Notes under the pieces: generated by a model
What the model was told of the DNA's origin: nothing
Database searches by the model: none
The model's input: only the letters and a program-made list of their open reading frames with translations
Assembly: GCA_950097015.1 (NCBI GenBank)
Contig: CATNEN010000002.1
Location: 3,806,001-3,870,000 of the forward strand
Direction of reading: 5' to 3'
Source of the DNA: Macrostomum hystrix
Lineage: Eukaryota; Platyhelminthes; Macrostomidae
Length of the DNA stretch: 64,000 nucleotides
Shown here: one piece after another, positions 29,282 through 40,294 of the stretch
Numbering within the stretch: the first letter of the stretch is position 1
Layout of the letters: each line of letters opens with the position of its first letter
Position numbers and translations under genes: made by a program

Positions 29282-29519
29282 TGTTGCATATGCTGCATGC
29301 TATGCTGATTTATTTATAGACTTATTCTCGTCTAAAAGTAGTCTATGTGCCATTGAGGCAAAATGCTACTGTACATCTTGTTTGCTAGAAGCTTCAATGC
29401 CCCTTAAGGGTAAAGAAATATAACAGCGAGCTTTAGGCTCATGCCAACTTGGAGCTGCTCTAATAACGCTCTTCTGCAATTCACAAACCCAAGTGCCTTC
29501 GTGTTCCTCAAACGTAACA
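29282..29519 (+). repeat. 5' LTR (238 bp)
   Basis: It starts TGTTGCATATGCTGC and ends CAAACGTAACA. It is identical to the 3' LTR at 33398..33635. A TATA-like run (TTTATTTATAGAC) lies about 30 bp in. Confidence 0.97.
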
Positions 29520-29531
29520 TGGCGACGAGGA
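29520..29531 (+). promoter_or_regulatory. Primer-binding site, complementary to a tRNA-Ser 3' end
   Basis: TGGCGACGAGGA follows the 5' LTR directly. Animal tRNA-Ser genes of the GACGAGG type end ...TCCTCGTCG plus CCA, which pairs with these 12 bases. Confidence 0.75.
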
Positions 29532-29589
29532 AAAACCACTGGATTCACTGAAGAAGCTGTGTACTGACTACCTTACGTTCGCAGGAGTG

Positions 29590-32500
29590 ATGACTCAGCC
29601 GTTGGATTTTCGACTTGGAGAACTGCCTCTTTCTTATCCCGAGATCGAGCAGTATTTCAAAAGACTGCAGTTTTACCTGGTGGCTTCAGGGAAGCAAGCT
29701 CACTCCAAAGCAGTACTTCTAGCGACATGCGGAGACGCAGCCTTCACACTGATAGAAGAGCTTGCAAAGCCAAAAGACATCACGAAGGAGGAAGTAACGT
29801 TCGATGATATCCAGAATTCGCTAACCGCACATTTTAAGCCCAAAACATTGCTTCACTATGAGAGACACGTGCTTCACTCCATGGTGCAAAAGGAGGGTGA
29901 ATCGATTGCTACCTACATCGAATGTCTGAAGCGCCAAGCCAACAAATGCAGATTCGGTGATCTCCGAGACGAACTAATTCTGTCGCAGTACATATTTGGC
30001 TTGCGGAATCAAGTGCTAAAGCAAAAGCTTCTTTCAAGAGAGGATGTCACTTTGGAAGGCGCGATACAAGAAGGTTTGCTGTCTGAGTCGATTAGGATGG
30101 CAACAAGCAAGCCGGATACAATCGCGGCGGTGCAGAAGAAGAGTCATTCCGGATGGGTAAGACCAGAAAAGACGCCTGCCCACAAGCAGCAGCACAGTTT
30201 GGACAACCGCAAAGGACCGACAAAGCCTCGTGAAACTGGTCACTGCCACACATGTGGAAAAGCAGGACACGTCAGGTCAAAGTGCCGATTTAGGGATGCG
30301 CAGTGCCGAAAGTGTGGGAAGGTTGGACACCTGGCAGCAGTTTGTCGCTCCAAGACCGTTAATACTCTGCAGAACGTGTGCCGATCAGAGGATTCTAGCC
30401 ATGGGCATGTAGGAGCAATCTACGCGACAACCGACATCGGAGATCGTCATTCAACGGATCAGTGGTTTGTTACATGCAAGATTGGAGACGCGAGTGCTAA
30501 GATGTTGGTAGATACAGGCAGTCAAGTTACCATCATACCCAAGCACGTTGCTGACGGTTCCAATCTGAAATTCAAACCAGTTACTAAAACGCTTAAGTCG
30601 TACGGCGGATTCCAGCCAGAAATATACTCAGTCATTCAGGATGCAACGATTACTCTGTCCGATGGAAGATCTGCCACGGGAAAAGTGTATGTAGGCAGCG
30701 ATTTATTGGCTATACTGGGAATGGATTTCCTGTCGCGCCTGCACATACTACACATCGACGGAAGTATTTCAGAAGATCTTCTTTGCATGCCAGTGGTGCG
30801 TGATGCAAATTCGAGATTTCTCGCGAGTTTCCGCCTCCGCTCAGATGCTAGAACGGACGGCATGCGATATCCAGCCAGATCTTTGCCCTTTTCTATGAAG
30901 TCCATGGTTGAGACCGAGCTCAAGCGACTGCTAAATGCAGGCATTATATATCCAGTGGAAGACCCAACCGTTTCTGCGCCAATTGTTCCAGTTTTAAAGC
31001 AGCAAGGCTCAGCGAGACCAATACGTCTATGTGGCGACTACTCAGTCACGCTTAATCGCATAATCGATGCCGATCGCTACAAGCTTCCAAAGCTAGAAGA
31101 AATCCTTTCTAAAATTCCTAATGCCAAGTACTATTCAGTCTTGGATTTAGAAGACGCGTTTCTTCAAGTTGCGCTTTCTCCTGAGAGCCAGAAACTTACC
31201 TGCATATCTACGCACCTGGGCTACTTCGCTTTCAAAAATCTTCAGTTTGGAATTTCCGCAGCACCATTAATCTTCCAAGAAGTCATGGATGATGTGCTCA
31301 GAAACGTAGAATGCACTGCTTCGTATCAAGACGATATAATAATTGGAACTCCCGGAGACCGACAACAACACATCCTGGTGCTAAACAAGGTAAAGCAGCG
31401 TTTGGCTGACAATGGGTTCAAGATTAACGCCCGCAAGTCACAGGAATGCCTACAAAGCGTCAAGTTTCTCGGGTTCATTATCCACAACGGCAAGCTCGAG
31501 CCTGATCCAGCGAGAATAGAAGCATGGGAAAATATGCCAGATCCCACTGATAAAGACCAATTAAAAAGCGCCTTGTGTACTCTTCGACACTACGGTCTGT
31601 TCTGCAAGAATTTTTCTATCATCGCTCGACCGTTGTATTCATTATTGAAGAAAGGACAGCACTGGTTCTGGAACAAAGAGCATTCACAGGCCTTCAAGAG
31701 ATTGAAGCAAAGTATCCGACAAGGAGCGATAACTGCTTACGACTCGTCAAAGCGTCTGTTTCTGACTTGTGATGCGTCAAAGGATGGATTGGGGTTCGTG
31801 CTCTCTCATGACAGAGAGCAGAGACAGATTGTTTGGCTCGGAAGCAGAGTGCTCACACCCGCAGAGGGTAATTATGCAAATATCGAACGAGAGGCGCTGG
31901 CTATCGTCGAAGGAGTTAAGTATTTCCACCAGTTTCTCGCCGGAAGAAGATTTACAATTCTATCAGACCACAGACCGCTTCAGTTCATTTTCGATCACCA
32001 TAAATCTTCTGAACGTGTTTCCGCCAGGCTTCAACGCTGGTCGCTCATTCTACGAGCGTATGACTACAAGATCGAATATTCCAAAGGCGATTCGATGTAC
32101 GCCGCTGATACTCTGTCGCGACTTCCAAATGGCAATTGCATAACGACGGAATCCGTCAACCTACTGTCAATAAATGCCCTGGACACTTTTGCGAATTCCG
32201 AAGATCTACTGCGTCGAATTGCTAAGACGAATGACTGCCATCTGCAGACACTGAAGCATTACATTCAGGGTGGATGGCCGGAGTACTTACCGAAAGTCAT
32301 GTTGCCTTACTCAAAAGGGAAGCTTGAGTATACTATTCAGAACGGTGTTGTGTTTAAAGGATTGCGGATCGTTCCACCCAGTGAATTACGAACGGAAATT
32401 TTACACCTGCTCCATGAAAATCATCCCGGAGTTGTGCGCATGATTCGTTTGGCACGACAGTATTTCTGGTGGCCAGGAATCGACACGCAGATAAACTGCT

Positions 32501-33375
32501 TCGTTCGAAGGTGTGCACAGTGTCAGCTTCACGCAAGAAAGCGAACTAACTCCAATTTATCCTCTTGGGAAGATGCGCAGACGTTCTTCGAGAGAGTACA
32601 CGCAGACGTCGCGATATTCAAAGGACACCGATTCCTAGTGCTAGTAGACGCATTCTCGAAGTGGGCGGATGTTCGGCATATCGATTCAATGAAATCGCAA
32701 TCTGTAATTCGGGCATTTCGACAAACATTTAATTACATGGGTCTCCCACAAACCTTGGTGACAGACAACGGTACAAATTTCACGTCCGCCGAATTCGCCA
32801 CGTTCCTAAAGGAGAACTTCGTTCAGCACCTTCTGACTCCTCCAGGTCACCATCAGTCGAATGGGCAAGTGGAGCGGATAATAGAAGAGTTTAAATTTCA
32901 TCTAAAGAAGTCAAACGCTACTTCTGACGCGGCTGAACTAGAGCGAATTGCAATCGCGTTCTGTCTGTTTCACAATACTACACCGCAATGCAATGGTTCT
33001 ATTCCTGCTGGTTTGGTGTTTCTTCAACTGCCAAGAACTCGCTTGTCAAGAGTGTGCACTGACTGGATTCAACCTCGACTACAAGCCGAACCAGTCTTCA
33101 TTCGTGTGGAACACAAGGAAGAGAGGGTTCCGTCAATGATTACTACTTCCGTCGGAACCAATACCTTTCGTGACGACAAGGGTCGACTGGTACATCAATC
33201 GGATATTATACCAAAGCTTCATGACGTGACTGACGGATCTGATTCCGACCAAAATCAAAAACCCGTCTCGGAGGAAAAAACTACCGACGTCACGGCTAAT
33301 CAAGCTACGGAAACGGCGCAAGAACTGAGGCGGAGTTCTCGCCAACGTCGACCCCCTGATCGTTTGGGTTACTGA
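29590..33375 (+). CDS. gag-pol: Gag-Pol polyprotein of Ty3/Gypsy retrotransposon
   Basis: A single uninterrupted frame of 1261 codons from ATG 29590 to TGA. The order is a gag-like capsid region, two CCHC knuckles (CHTCGKAGHVRSKC and CRKCGKVGHLAAVC, about 219-253), then aspartic protease with D308-T-G. Next come reverse transcriptase with YQDD at 579-582 and RNase H (TCDASKDGLGF near 725). Integrase has an HHCC zinc finger near 940-975 and a D1006, D1059, E1095 triad, the last pair spaced 35. No chromodomain is seen at the C-terminus. The protein copies its RNA into DNA in cytoplasmic particles and integrates it. Gag and pol need no frameshift, so their ratio must be set another way. No motif appears to be disrupted. 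Codon use is much more AT-rich than in the host genes. Confidence 0.95.
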   Translation: MTQPLDFRLGELPLSYPEIEQYFKRLQFYLVASGKQAHSKAVLLATCGDAAFTLIEELAKPKDITKEEVTFDDIQNSLTAHFKPKTLLHYERHVLHSMVQKEGESIATYIECLKRQANKCRFGDLRDELILSQYIFGLRNQVLKQKLLSREDVTLEGAIQEGLLSESIRMATSKPDTIAAVQKKSHSGWVRPEKTPAHKQQHSLDNRKGPTKPRETGHCHTCGKAGHVRSKCRFRDAQCRKCGKVGHLAAVCRSKTVNTLQNVCRSEDSSHGHVGAIYATTDIGDRHSTDQWFVTCKIGDASAKMLVDTGSQVTIIPKHVADGSNLKFKPVTKTLKSYGGFQPEIYSVIQDATITLSDGRSATGKVYVGSDLLAILGMDFLSRLHILHIDGSISEDLLCMPVVRDANSRFLASFRLRSDARTDGMRYPARSLPFSMKSMVETELKRLLNAGIIYPVEDPTVSAPIVPVLKQQGSARPIRLCGDYSVTLNRIIDADRYKLPKLEEILSKIPNAKYYSVLDLEDAFLQVALSPESQKLTCISTHLGYFAFKNLQFGISAAPLIFQEVMDDVLRNVECTASYQDDIIIGTPGDRQQHILVLNKVKQRLADNGFKINARKSQECLQSVKFLGFIIHNGKLEPDPARIEAWENMPDPTDKDQLKSALCTLRHYGLFCKNFSIIARPLYSLLKKGQHWFWNKEHSQAFKRLKQSIRQGAITAYDSSKRLFLTCDASKDGLGFVLSHDREQRQIVWLGSRVLTPAEGNYANIEREALAIVEGVKYFHQFLAGRRFTILSDHRPLQFIFDHHKSSERVSARLQRWSLILRAYDYKIEYSKGDSMYAADTLSRLPNGNCITTESVNLLSINALDTFANSEDLLRRIAKTNDCHLQTLKHYIQGGWPEYLPKVMLPYSKGKLEYTIQNGVVFKGLRIVPPSELRTEILHLLHENHPGVVRMIRLARQYFWWPGIDTQINCFVRRCAQCQLHARKRTNSNLSSWEDAQTFFERVHADVAIFKGHRFLVLVDAFSKWADVRHIDSMKSQSVIRAFRQTFNYMGLPQTLVTDNGTNFTSAEFATFLKENFVQHLLTPPGHHQSNGQVERIIEEFKFHLKKSNATSDAAELERIAIAFCLFHNTTPQCNGSIPAGLVFLQLPRTRLSRVCTDWIQPRLQAEPVFIRVEHKEERVPSMITTSVGTNTFRDDKGRLVHQSDIIPKLHDVTDGSDSDQNQKPVSEEKTTDVTANQATETAQELRRSSRQRRPPDRLGY

Positions 33376-33397
33376 CGTTTTTCAGCATCGGTGGGGG

Positions 33398-33635
33398 TGT
33401 TGCATATGCTGCATGCTATGCTGATTTATTTATAGACTTATTCTCGTCTAAAAGTAGTCTATGTGCCATTGAGGCAAAATGCTACTGTACATCTTGTTTG
33501 CTAGAAGCTTCAATGCCCCTTAAGGGTAAAGAAATATAACAGCGAGCTTTAGGCTCATGCCAACTTGGAGCTGCTCTAATAACGCTCTTCTGCAATTCAC
33601 AAACCCAAGTGCCTTCGTGTTCCTCAAACGTAACA
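33398..33635 (+). repeat. 3' LTR (238 bp)
   Basis: Identical to 29282..29519 by direct reading. It is followed directly by the target duplication CTGAC. Confidence 0.97.
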
Positions 33636-33640
33636 CTGAC

Positions 33641-34812
33641 AATGGCGAGTTTAACACGCTCTGCTGACACAAACTGACAGCGAGTTTGACACAATTTACT
33701 GACACAAACTGACAGCGAGTTTGACACAATTTACTGACACAAACTGACAGCGAGTTTGACACAATTTACTGACACAAACTGACAGCGAGTTTGACACAAT
33801 TTACTGACACAAACTGACAGCGAGTTTGACACAATTTACTGACACAAACTAACAGCGAGTTTGACACAATTTACTGACACAAACTGACAGCGAGTTTGAC
33901 ACAATTTACTGACACAAACTAACAGCGAGTTTGACACAATTTACTGACACAAACTGACAGCGAGTTTGACACAATTTACTGACACAAACTGACAGCGAGT
34001 TTGACACAATTTACTGGCACAAACTGACAGCGAGTTTGACAGAATTTACTGGCACAAACTGACAGCGAGTTTGACACAATTTACTGGCACAAACTGACAG
34101 CGAGTTTGACACAATTTACTGACACAAACTGACAGCGAGTTTGACACAATTTACTGACACAAACTGACAGCGAGTTTGACACAATTTACTGGCACAAACT
34201 GACAGCGAGTTTGACACAATTTACTGGCACAAACTGACAGCGAGTTTGACACAATTTACTGGCACAAACTAACAGCGAGTTTGACACAATTTACTGACAC
34301 AAACTGACAGCAAGTTCGACACAATTTACTGGCACAAACTGACAGCAAGTTCGACACAATTTACTGGCACAAACTGACAGCGAGTTTGACACAATTTACT
34401 GGCACAAACTGACAGCGAGTTTGACACAATTTACTGACACAAACTGACAGCGAGTTTGACACAATTTACTGACACAAACTAACAGCGAGTTTGACACAAT
34501 TTACTGGCACAAACTGACAGCGAGTTTGACACAATTTACTGACACAAACTGACAGCGAGTTTGACACAATTTACTGACACAAACTAACAGCGAGTTTGAC
34601 ACAATTTACTGGCACAAACTGACAGCGAGTTTGACACAATTTACTGACACAAACTGACAGCGAGTTTGACACAATTTACTGGCACAAACTAACAGCGAGT
34701 TTGACACAATTTACTGGCACAAACTGACAGCGAGTTTGACACAATTTACTGGCACAAACTAACAGCGAGTTTGACACAATTTACTGGCACAAACTAACAG
34801 CGAGTTTGACAC
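33641..34812 (+). repeat. 35-bp minisatellite, about 33 copies
   Basis: The unit contains ACAAACTGACAGCGAGTTTG and ACACAATTTACTGAC. Frequent variants are ACTGGC for ACTGAC, AACAGC for GACAGC, and AAGTTCG. The left end was split by the LTR retrotransposon. Confidence 0.96.
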
Positions 34813-37604
34813 GTGATCTTCTGCCAAACCAATTAGATACATTTTCTCTTGCCTGAAAGAAAGACTATTTAAAAATATATATTTTGGTTCAGGGATCTGA
34901 CGACAGAATGGAAAATTAGAAAGGCCTTAGCCCAGTTCCTTTATCCGTTTTCCCAACTGATTCATTTCTGCCTCATCAAACCGAGTCTGTTTCAAATCCC
35001 TAATTTATTCTTTCTATTCTCCAGTGGCTGATTGGGGATAAATCAGGCTGTATCGCGCGAGCTTGGTTTTGCTTTTATCAATTCCAGCGAGCCTCTAGCC
35101 ATATAAGAACTATAAAATAAATATAGCTCATGAATATTAGGAGAGATTTACTTATGCAGTATGGACGAAATGTGGCTGCGCGGATGTTGGCTCTGCTGAG
35201 ATGACGAGCTCATCAAAGCAAAGGGATCGGGGGATAAAAAAGGAGCAAATTCAGCCTTATATTTCTAGCTATATACAGCACGCGTGCGTGGGCGTTATAG
35301 CCAGCAATCCATGCCTTTATATTGCGTGTTAGATAAGCTGAAACCTGCACTGTACATGCTGGCATCTTTTTTGCGCGTCATCTGAATTCATGCTAGTTAT
35401 TAGTAAATTATGCATTGCACTTCTATTTACTACTCACAGTAAGTTAGTACAGCTTCAGCAGCCAACGTTCATATTAGTAGCTGTACGTGTACTATCACAA
35501 ATAATATCGTGCACGTCCCATTTAATTTCATTTATATTCAAAACTCTAAGTTTAAACACTACCTCTCGTAAAATTGTAAACATGTAATTACTGGAGCTTG
35601 GCTGTAGTTCCAGAGAAATACTCTGCCTAACTTCTTTATATACTTTTTATACTGCGATATTTATAAGAGTGCTTCATTTTTTATTCCAAACTTCATGATG
35701 CAATTATTCAACTTCGAAATATTTCGTATGTATGTTTGAACGGTATAAGTACTAATTAAACTACCAAAACTACGTACTGATTAAAACGATTAACGGATTT
35801 TTCCACACAAATTAATTTGCAGCCGTTAGCAAAACCATCTTAATATAAGTTATGTGAACGAAGTACAAGTGGAATAGAGTTTCTTTTTAATTATCAGTAG
35901 CCATAAAGCTGACGTTACTTGTCTTCTAATATACTTTAATTTCCAATCAAAGTCAACAACCAATTAAATAAGCATTAAAATAGACTTTTTAACGGTTACA
36001 AAGATAAACAAACATTTCTACACTGCTACATAATTTTTAAAAGGCAAAGTTTGTATTTACAAGTTAGCGTAAAGTTAGTATTTTTGATAACTTTTTTAAT
36101 TTTGCATCAACTTACGAGATCACTATGTGTGACTCACACACACTTTTAAATTCTATAAAATGTAAAATGGTACCTAACGTTAAAAGAATTGAATTTTATC
36201 ATCTTACATTTAATATGTCCTTGATGTTTCTGACTCACTATCCTGGATAATAAAAATCTAAATACCTAATGAAGACTACCGCTAGAATTTTTTTACCGCC
36301 AAAAATATACCTCCGTGGTGGGATAAAAATGTAGTAACGAGTGGTTGCAATGAATGCCTCACTACCCAACAGTGTCTTTCAACACTTTTGGTGCTTCATG
36401 TAAACTGCATCTAGCATTAACTACATTATTTTTTGTTGCCGGCACTCGTTACTGCAGCAATCCCTGGCTCTGCAAGCAGCTAAAGCCATTAACTAGCCAG
36501 CTGCCCTTTGAATCAAGCCAAGATTTGACAAACCCTCTTAAAGACAAAGGTTCAAAATTCGAACAAAAACTACCATTAGGTTAACTAAGTTGCCTAAAAT
36601 TTATTGAGTAATTGTTTTTTTATTAATTTTGCATCAAACAAAGTCAAAATAAACCTTTATATTTATTGTATATATCATTTCAATAATAACCATTTGAATC
36701 AGAAGATTCAGTAGCCAATATCCTTATATTGCTATACAGGCCTATGCCTATCCAAATTCAGACACATTCAACTAGCCTTGTGCTTATGTAGGCCATTTTA
36801 CTGTTCATATAGCTATCTACAATTCTGTTACATTTTTTACCAAAAACTGAGCTGAAAGTCATGAGTTAGGCCTAACTTGTCTTTAGTTAGTTTATTAGGC
36901 AATGATTTAGACAATTAGATAATAGTCCCATTATCTAATGCTTTTGTACTTATGCCAATATTTCCCACCTATATTAATGCAGTAAAGTTTATGTTATACT
37001 GGATAATACCTTTATTATGTGTGCAATACCTATCACAGCTTATCTGTATGGTTGCATACACTGACTCTGGGACTTATAGGAAATCCCAAATAAAGTTAGA
37101 CATTTTTTTGTAATCAAGCACAGAAATATCCATTAATAAAGCTACACTTTTTGAGTAAAGTGCTATGGATTGTGTGAAACTTAACTTAGTATTTTCCTGG
37201 CACCATCCTGAAGGCTGAAGCCAACTATCAATGATTAGAATAGCAAAAACTCAAGTAAGCGAGACTCTGGACAAGTAGTGCCTACATTGCCAATTGTGAG
37301 TAGCCTATGTACCTGAGTATTCTTGAGAATAATTATAGCAGGGCAAATTCGTTCAATCTAACGCTTGCCAAGACACTTTTTATAAGCAGATGGCAGAAGA
37401 ACTCAAGCTAAAGAGTGGCCAGTATTATACAAAATGGGTAGCTCATCTCCTAGCTGTAATGGATCTGCTCGAAAATGATGCCTCTCGAATGACAGGCTTG
37501 AAACCAAGCTCTGCCTTAAAACATGATAATCTGCCTTAGCCTTAGCTCTGCCTTAAAACTATCAAAACACTCTCCAACCCAACTCACTATCCTAAGCTAC
37601 CTCA
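34813..37604. other. AT-rich intergenic sequence
   Basis: About 2.8 kb with no recognised gene, RNA or complete transposon. Short open frames (35390-35587, 36354-36584) show no domain features. Confidence 0.4.
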
Positions 37605-37612
37605 TACATGTG

Positions 37613-37874
37613 CAACCTCCCAAATCTTAGCTGGCTGTACAACTTAGTTTTTGCTCTATTTATGACTTAGTTCGTTTCATTGCTCTATTTACAACTTAGT
37701 TTGCTCTCATTTGCTCTCTTTTTCTCTCCCCTTTTTCCTCTTCTTCACACCTTCCTTTTTTGTCCCCCTTTGATTTTTTTGTGCTTGGTTGATTGGTTTT
37801 TCGCGACTTACCTTGCTTGGCCCTCGTTTCACCCGGCCAGTTCAGACAGGTCAGCCAGGTGTTGCGCATGTATG
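37613..37874 (+). mobile_element. MITE-1, 262 bp, with 8-bp target duplication
   Basis: Terminal inverted repeats CATACATGTGCAAC and its partner GTTGCGCATGTATG bound the element. AGCTACCT is duplicated directly outside (37605..37612 and 37875..37882). The interior is pyrimidine-rich with no transposase. An opposite-orientation relative lies at 50202..50480. An 8-bp duplication points to a hAT-like transposase acting in trans. Confidence 0.85.
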
Positions 37875-37978
37875 AGCTACCTGGTGCTGTTAAGAACCTG
37901 CTTTATAGAACAGTGAATATATTTTGCTATTCAGGTTTATGAGTGACTTGTAATAAATTAATCAATTGACTTTTATTT

Positions 37979-40294
37979 ATGGCAAAAATAGATCAGTATA
38001 TCAGTATTGTGCCAGTGCAGGTAGTGGGTGAGACGTCAGTGGAGGCAGTGGGTGAGATGCCAGTGGAGGCAGTGGGTGAGATGCCAGTGGAGACAATCGG
38101 TGAGATGTCAGTGGAGGCAGTGGGTGAGATGCCAGTGGAGACAATAGGTGAGATGCCAGTGGAGACAATAGGTGAGATGCCAGTGGAGACAATAGGTGAG
38201 ATGCCAGTGGAGACAATAGGTCAGATGCCATTGGAGGCAGTGGGTGAGATGCCAGTGGAGGCAGTGGGTGAGATGCCAGTGGAGGCAGTGGGTGAGATGC
38301 CAGTGGAGACAATAGGTGAGATGCCAGTGGAGGCAGTGGGTGAGATGCCAGTGGAGACAATAGGTGAAATGCCAGTGGAGGCAGTGGGTGAGATGCCAGT
38401 GGAGGCAGTGGGTGAGATGCCAGTGGAGGCAGTGGGTGAGATGCCAGTGGAGACAATAGGTGAAATGCCAGTGGAGGCAGTGGGTGAGATGTCAGTGGAG
38501 GCAGTGGGTGAGATGCCAGTGGAGACAATAGGTGAGATGTCAGTGGAGGCAGTGGGTGAGATGCCAGTGGAAGCAGTGGGTGAGATGCCAGTGGAGACAA
38601 TAGGTGAGATGTCAGTGGAGGCAGTGGGTGAGATGCCAGTGAAAGCAGTGGGTGAGATGCCAGTGGAGACAATAGGTGAGATGCCAGTGGAAGCAGTGGG
38701 TGAGATGTCAGTGGAGACAATAGGTGAAATGCCAGTGGAGGCAGTGGGTGAGATGCCAGTGGAGGCAGTGGGTGAGATGCCAGTGGAGGCAGTGGGTGAG
38801 ATGCCAGTGGAGACAATAGGTGAGATGTCAGTGGAGGCAGTGGGTGAGATGCCAGTGAAGACAATAGGTGAGATGTCAGTGGAGGCAGTGGGTGAGATGC
38901 CAGTGGAGACAATAGGTGAGATGTCAGTGGAGGCAGTGGGTGAGATGTCAGTGGAAGCAGTGGGTGAGATGCCAGTGGAGGCAGTGGGTGAGATGCCAGT
39001 GGAGACAATAGGTGAGATGCCAGTAGAGGCAGTGGGTGAGATGCCAGTGGAAGCAGTGGGTGAGATGCCAGTGGAGACAATAGGTGAGATGTCAGTGGAG
39101 GCAGTGGGTGAGATGCCAGTGAAGACAATAGGTGAGATGTCAGTGGAGGCAGTGGGTGAGATGCCAGTGGAGACAATAGGTGAGATGTCAGTGGAGGCAG
39201 TGGGTGAGATGTCAGTGGAGGCAGTGGGTGAGATGTCAGTGGAAGCAGTGGGTGAGATGCCAGTGGAGACAATAGGTGAGATGTCAGTGGAGGCAGTGGG
39301 TGAGATGCCAGTGAAGGCAGTGGGTGAGATGCCAGTGGAGGCAGTGGGTGAGATGCCAGTGGAGACAATAGGTGAGATGCCAGTAGAGGCAGTGGGTGAG
39401 ATGCCAGTGGAAGCAGTGGGTGAGATGCCAGTGGAGACAATAGGTGAGATGTCAGTGGAGGCAGTGGGTGAGATGCCAGTGGAAGCAGTGGGTGAGATGC
39501 CAGTGGAGACAATAGGTGAAATGCCAGTGGAGGCAGTGGGTGAGATGCCAGTGGAGGCAGTGGGTGAGATGCCAGTGGAGACAATAGGTGAGATGTCAGT
39601 GGAGGCAGTGGGTGAGATGCCAGTGGAAGCAGTGGGTGAGATGCCAGTGGAGACAATAGGTGAGATGTCAGTGGAGGCAGTGGGTGAGATGCCAGTGGAG
39701 GCAGTGGGTGAGATGTCAGTGGAGGCAGTGGGTGAGATGCCAGTGGAAGCAGTGGGTGAGATGTCAGTGGAGACAATAGGTGAAATGCCAGTGGAGGCAG
39801 TGGGTGAGATGCCAGTGGAGGCAGTGGGTGAGATGCCAGTGGAGGCAGTGGGTGAGATGCCAGTGGAGACAATAGGTGAGATGCCAGTGGAGGCAGTGGG
39901 TGAGATGCCAGTGGAGGCAGTGGGTGAGATGCCAGTGGAGACAATAGGTGAGATGTCAGTGGAGGCAGTGGGTGAGATGTCAGTGGAGGCAGTGAGTGAG
40001 ATGTCAGTGGAAGCAGTGGGTGAGATGCCAGTGAAGACAATAGGTGAGATGTCAGTGGAGGCAGTAGGTGAGATGCCAGTGAAGGCAGTGGGTGAGATGC
40101 CAGTGGAGACAATAGGTGAGATGCCAGTGGAGGCAGTGGGTGAGATGCCAGTGGAGGCAGTGGGTGAGATGCCAGTGGAGACAATAGGTGAGATGCCAGT
40201 GGAGGCAGTGTTACTGCACAAGCATGAAAAATTGACCAACACAGAGTCTAGTATCAGCAAGTTTTACTGGCTACAGAAAGACCACATTCTCTAG
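37979..40294 (+). CDS. Doubtful repeat-encoded protein (8-residue repeat)
   Basis: A 771-codon frame with ATG, about a dozen unique residues, roughly 91 in-frame copies of an 8-residue unit (VEAVGEMP or VETIGEMP with S, K and few other changes), and about 30 unique C-terminal residues. The array never breaks frame. Both observations follow trivially if the 24-bp unit is copied exactly, and two minus-strand frames are equally open for about 680-730 codons. There is no homolog I know, no signal peptide and no splice evidence. It is either a repeat protein or non-coding satellite; non-coding is more likely. Confidence 0.2.
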   Translation: MAKIDQYISIVPVQVVGETSVEAVGEMPVEAVGEMPVETIGEMSVEAVGEMPVETIGEMPVETIGEMPVETIGEMPVETIGQMPLEAVGEMPVEAVGEMPVEAVGEMPVETIGEMPVEAVGEMPVETIGEMPVEAVGEMPVEAVGEMPVEAVGEMPVETIGEMPVEAVGEMSVEAVGEMPVETIGEMSVEAVGEMPVEAVGEMPVETIGEMSVEAVGEMPVKAVGEMPVETIGEMPVEAVGEMSVETIGEMPVEAVGEMPVEAVGEMPVEAVGEMPVETIGEMSVEAVGEMPVKTIGEMSVEAVGEMPVETIGEMSVEAVGEMSVEAVGEMPVEAVGEMPVETIGEMPVEAVGEMPVEAVGEMPVETIGEMSVEAVGEMPVKTIGEMSVEAVGEMPVETIGEMSVEAVGEMSVEAVGEMSVEAVGEMPVETIGEMSVEAVGEMPVKAVGEMPVEAVGEMPVETIGEMPVEAVGEMPVEAVGEMPVETIGEMSVEAVGEMPVEAVGEMPVETIGEMPVEAVGEMPVEAVGEMPVETIGEMSVEAVGEMPVEAVGEMPVETIGEMSVEAVGEMPVEAVGEMSVEAVGEMPVEAVGEMSVETIGEMPVEAVGEMPVEAVGEMPVEAVGEMPVETIGEMPVEAVGEMPVEAVGEMPVETIGEMSVEAVGEMSVEAVSEMSVEAVGEMPVKTIGEMSVEAVGEMPVKAVGEMPVETIGEMPVEAVGEMPVEAVGEMPVETIGEMPVEAVLLHKHEKLTNTESSISKFYWLQKDHIL
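38018..40209 (+). repeat. 24-bp minisatellite, about 91 copies
   Basis: Two main unit types, GAGGCAGTGGGTGAGATG and GAGACAATAGGTGAGATG (each followed by CCAGTG or TCAGTG), are interspersed. All variants are substitutions with no length change, so every frame persists. Long blocks with the same unit order recur (for example around 38790-38990 and 39030-39260). Confidence 0.96.

Larger units (their letters stand above)
29282..33635 (+). mobile_element. Intact Ty3/Gypsy LTR retrotransposon
   Basis: The element is 4354 bp with two 238-bp LTRs, TGTT...AACA, identical by eye, flanked by a perfect 5-bp target duplication CTGAC (29277..29281 and 33636..33640). A primer-binding site TGGCGACGAGGA follows the 5' LTR, and a short G-rich polypurine-like tract precedes the 3' LTR at about 33390. 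One gag-pol frame is intact. Identical LTRs and an open frame imply very recent insertion and possible competence. A single fused gag-pol frame with a tRNA-Ser-type primer site is like the Mag/SURL lineage. That placement is inference. Confidence 0.97.
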
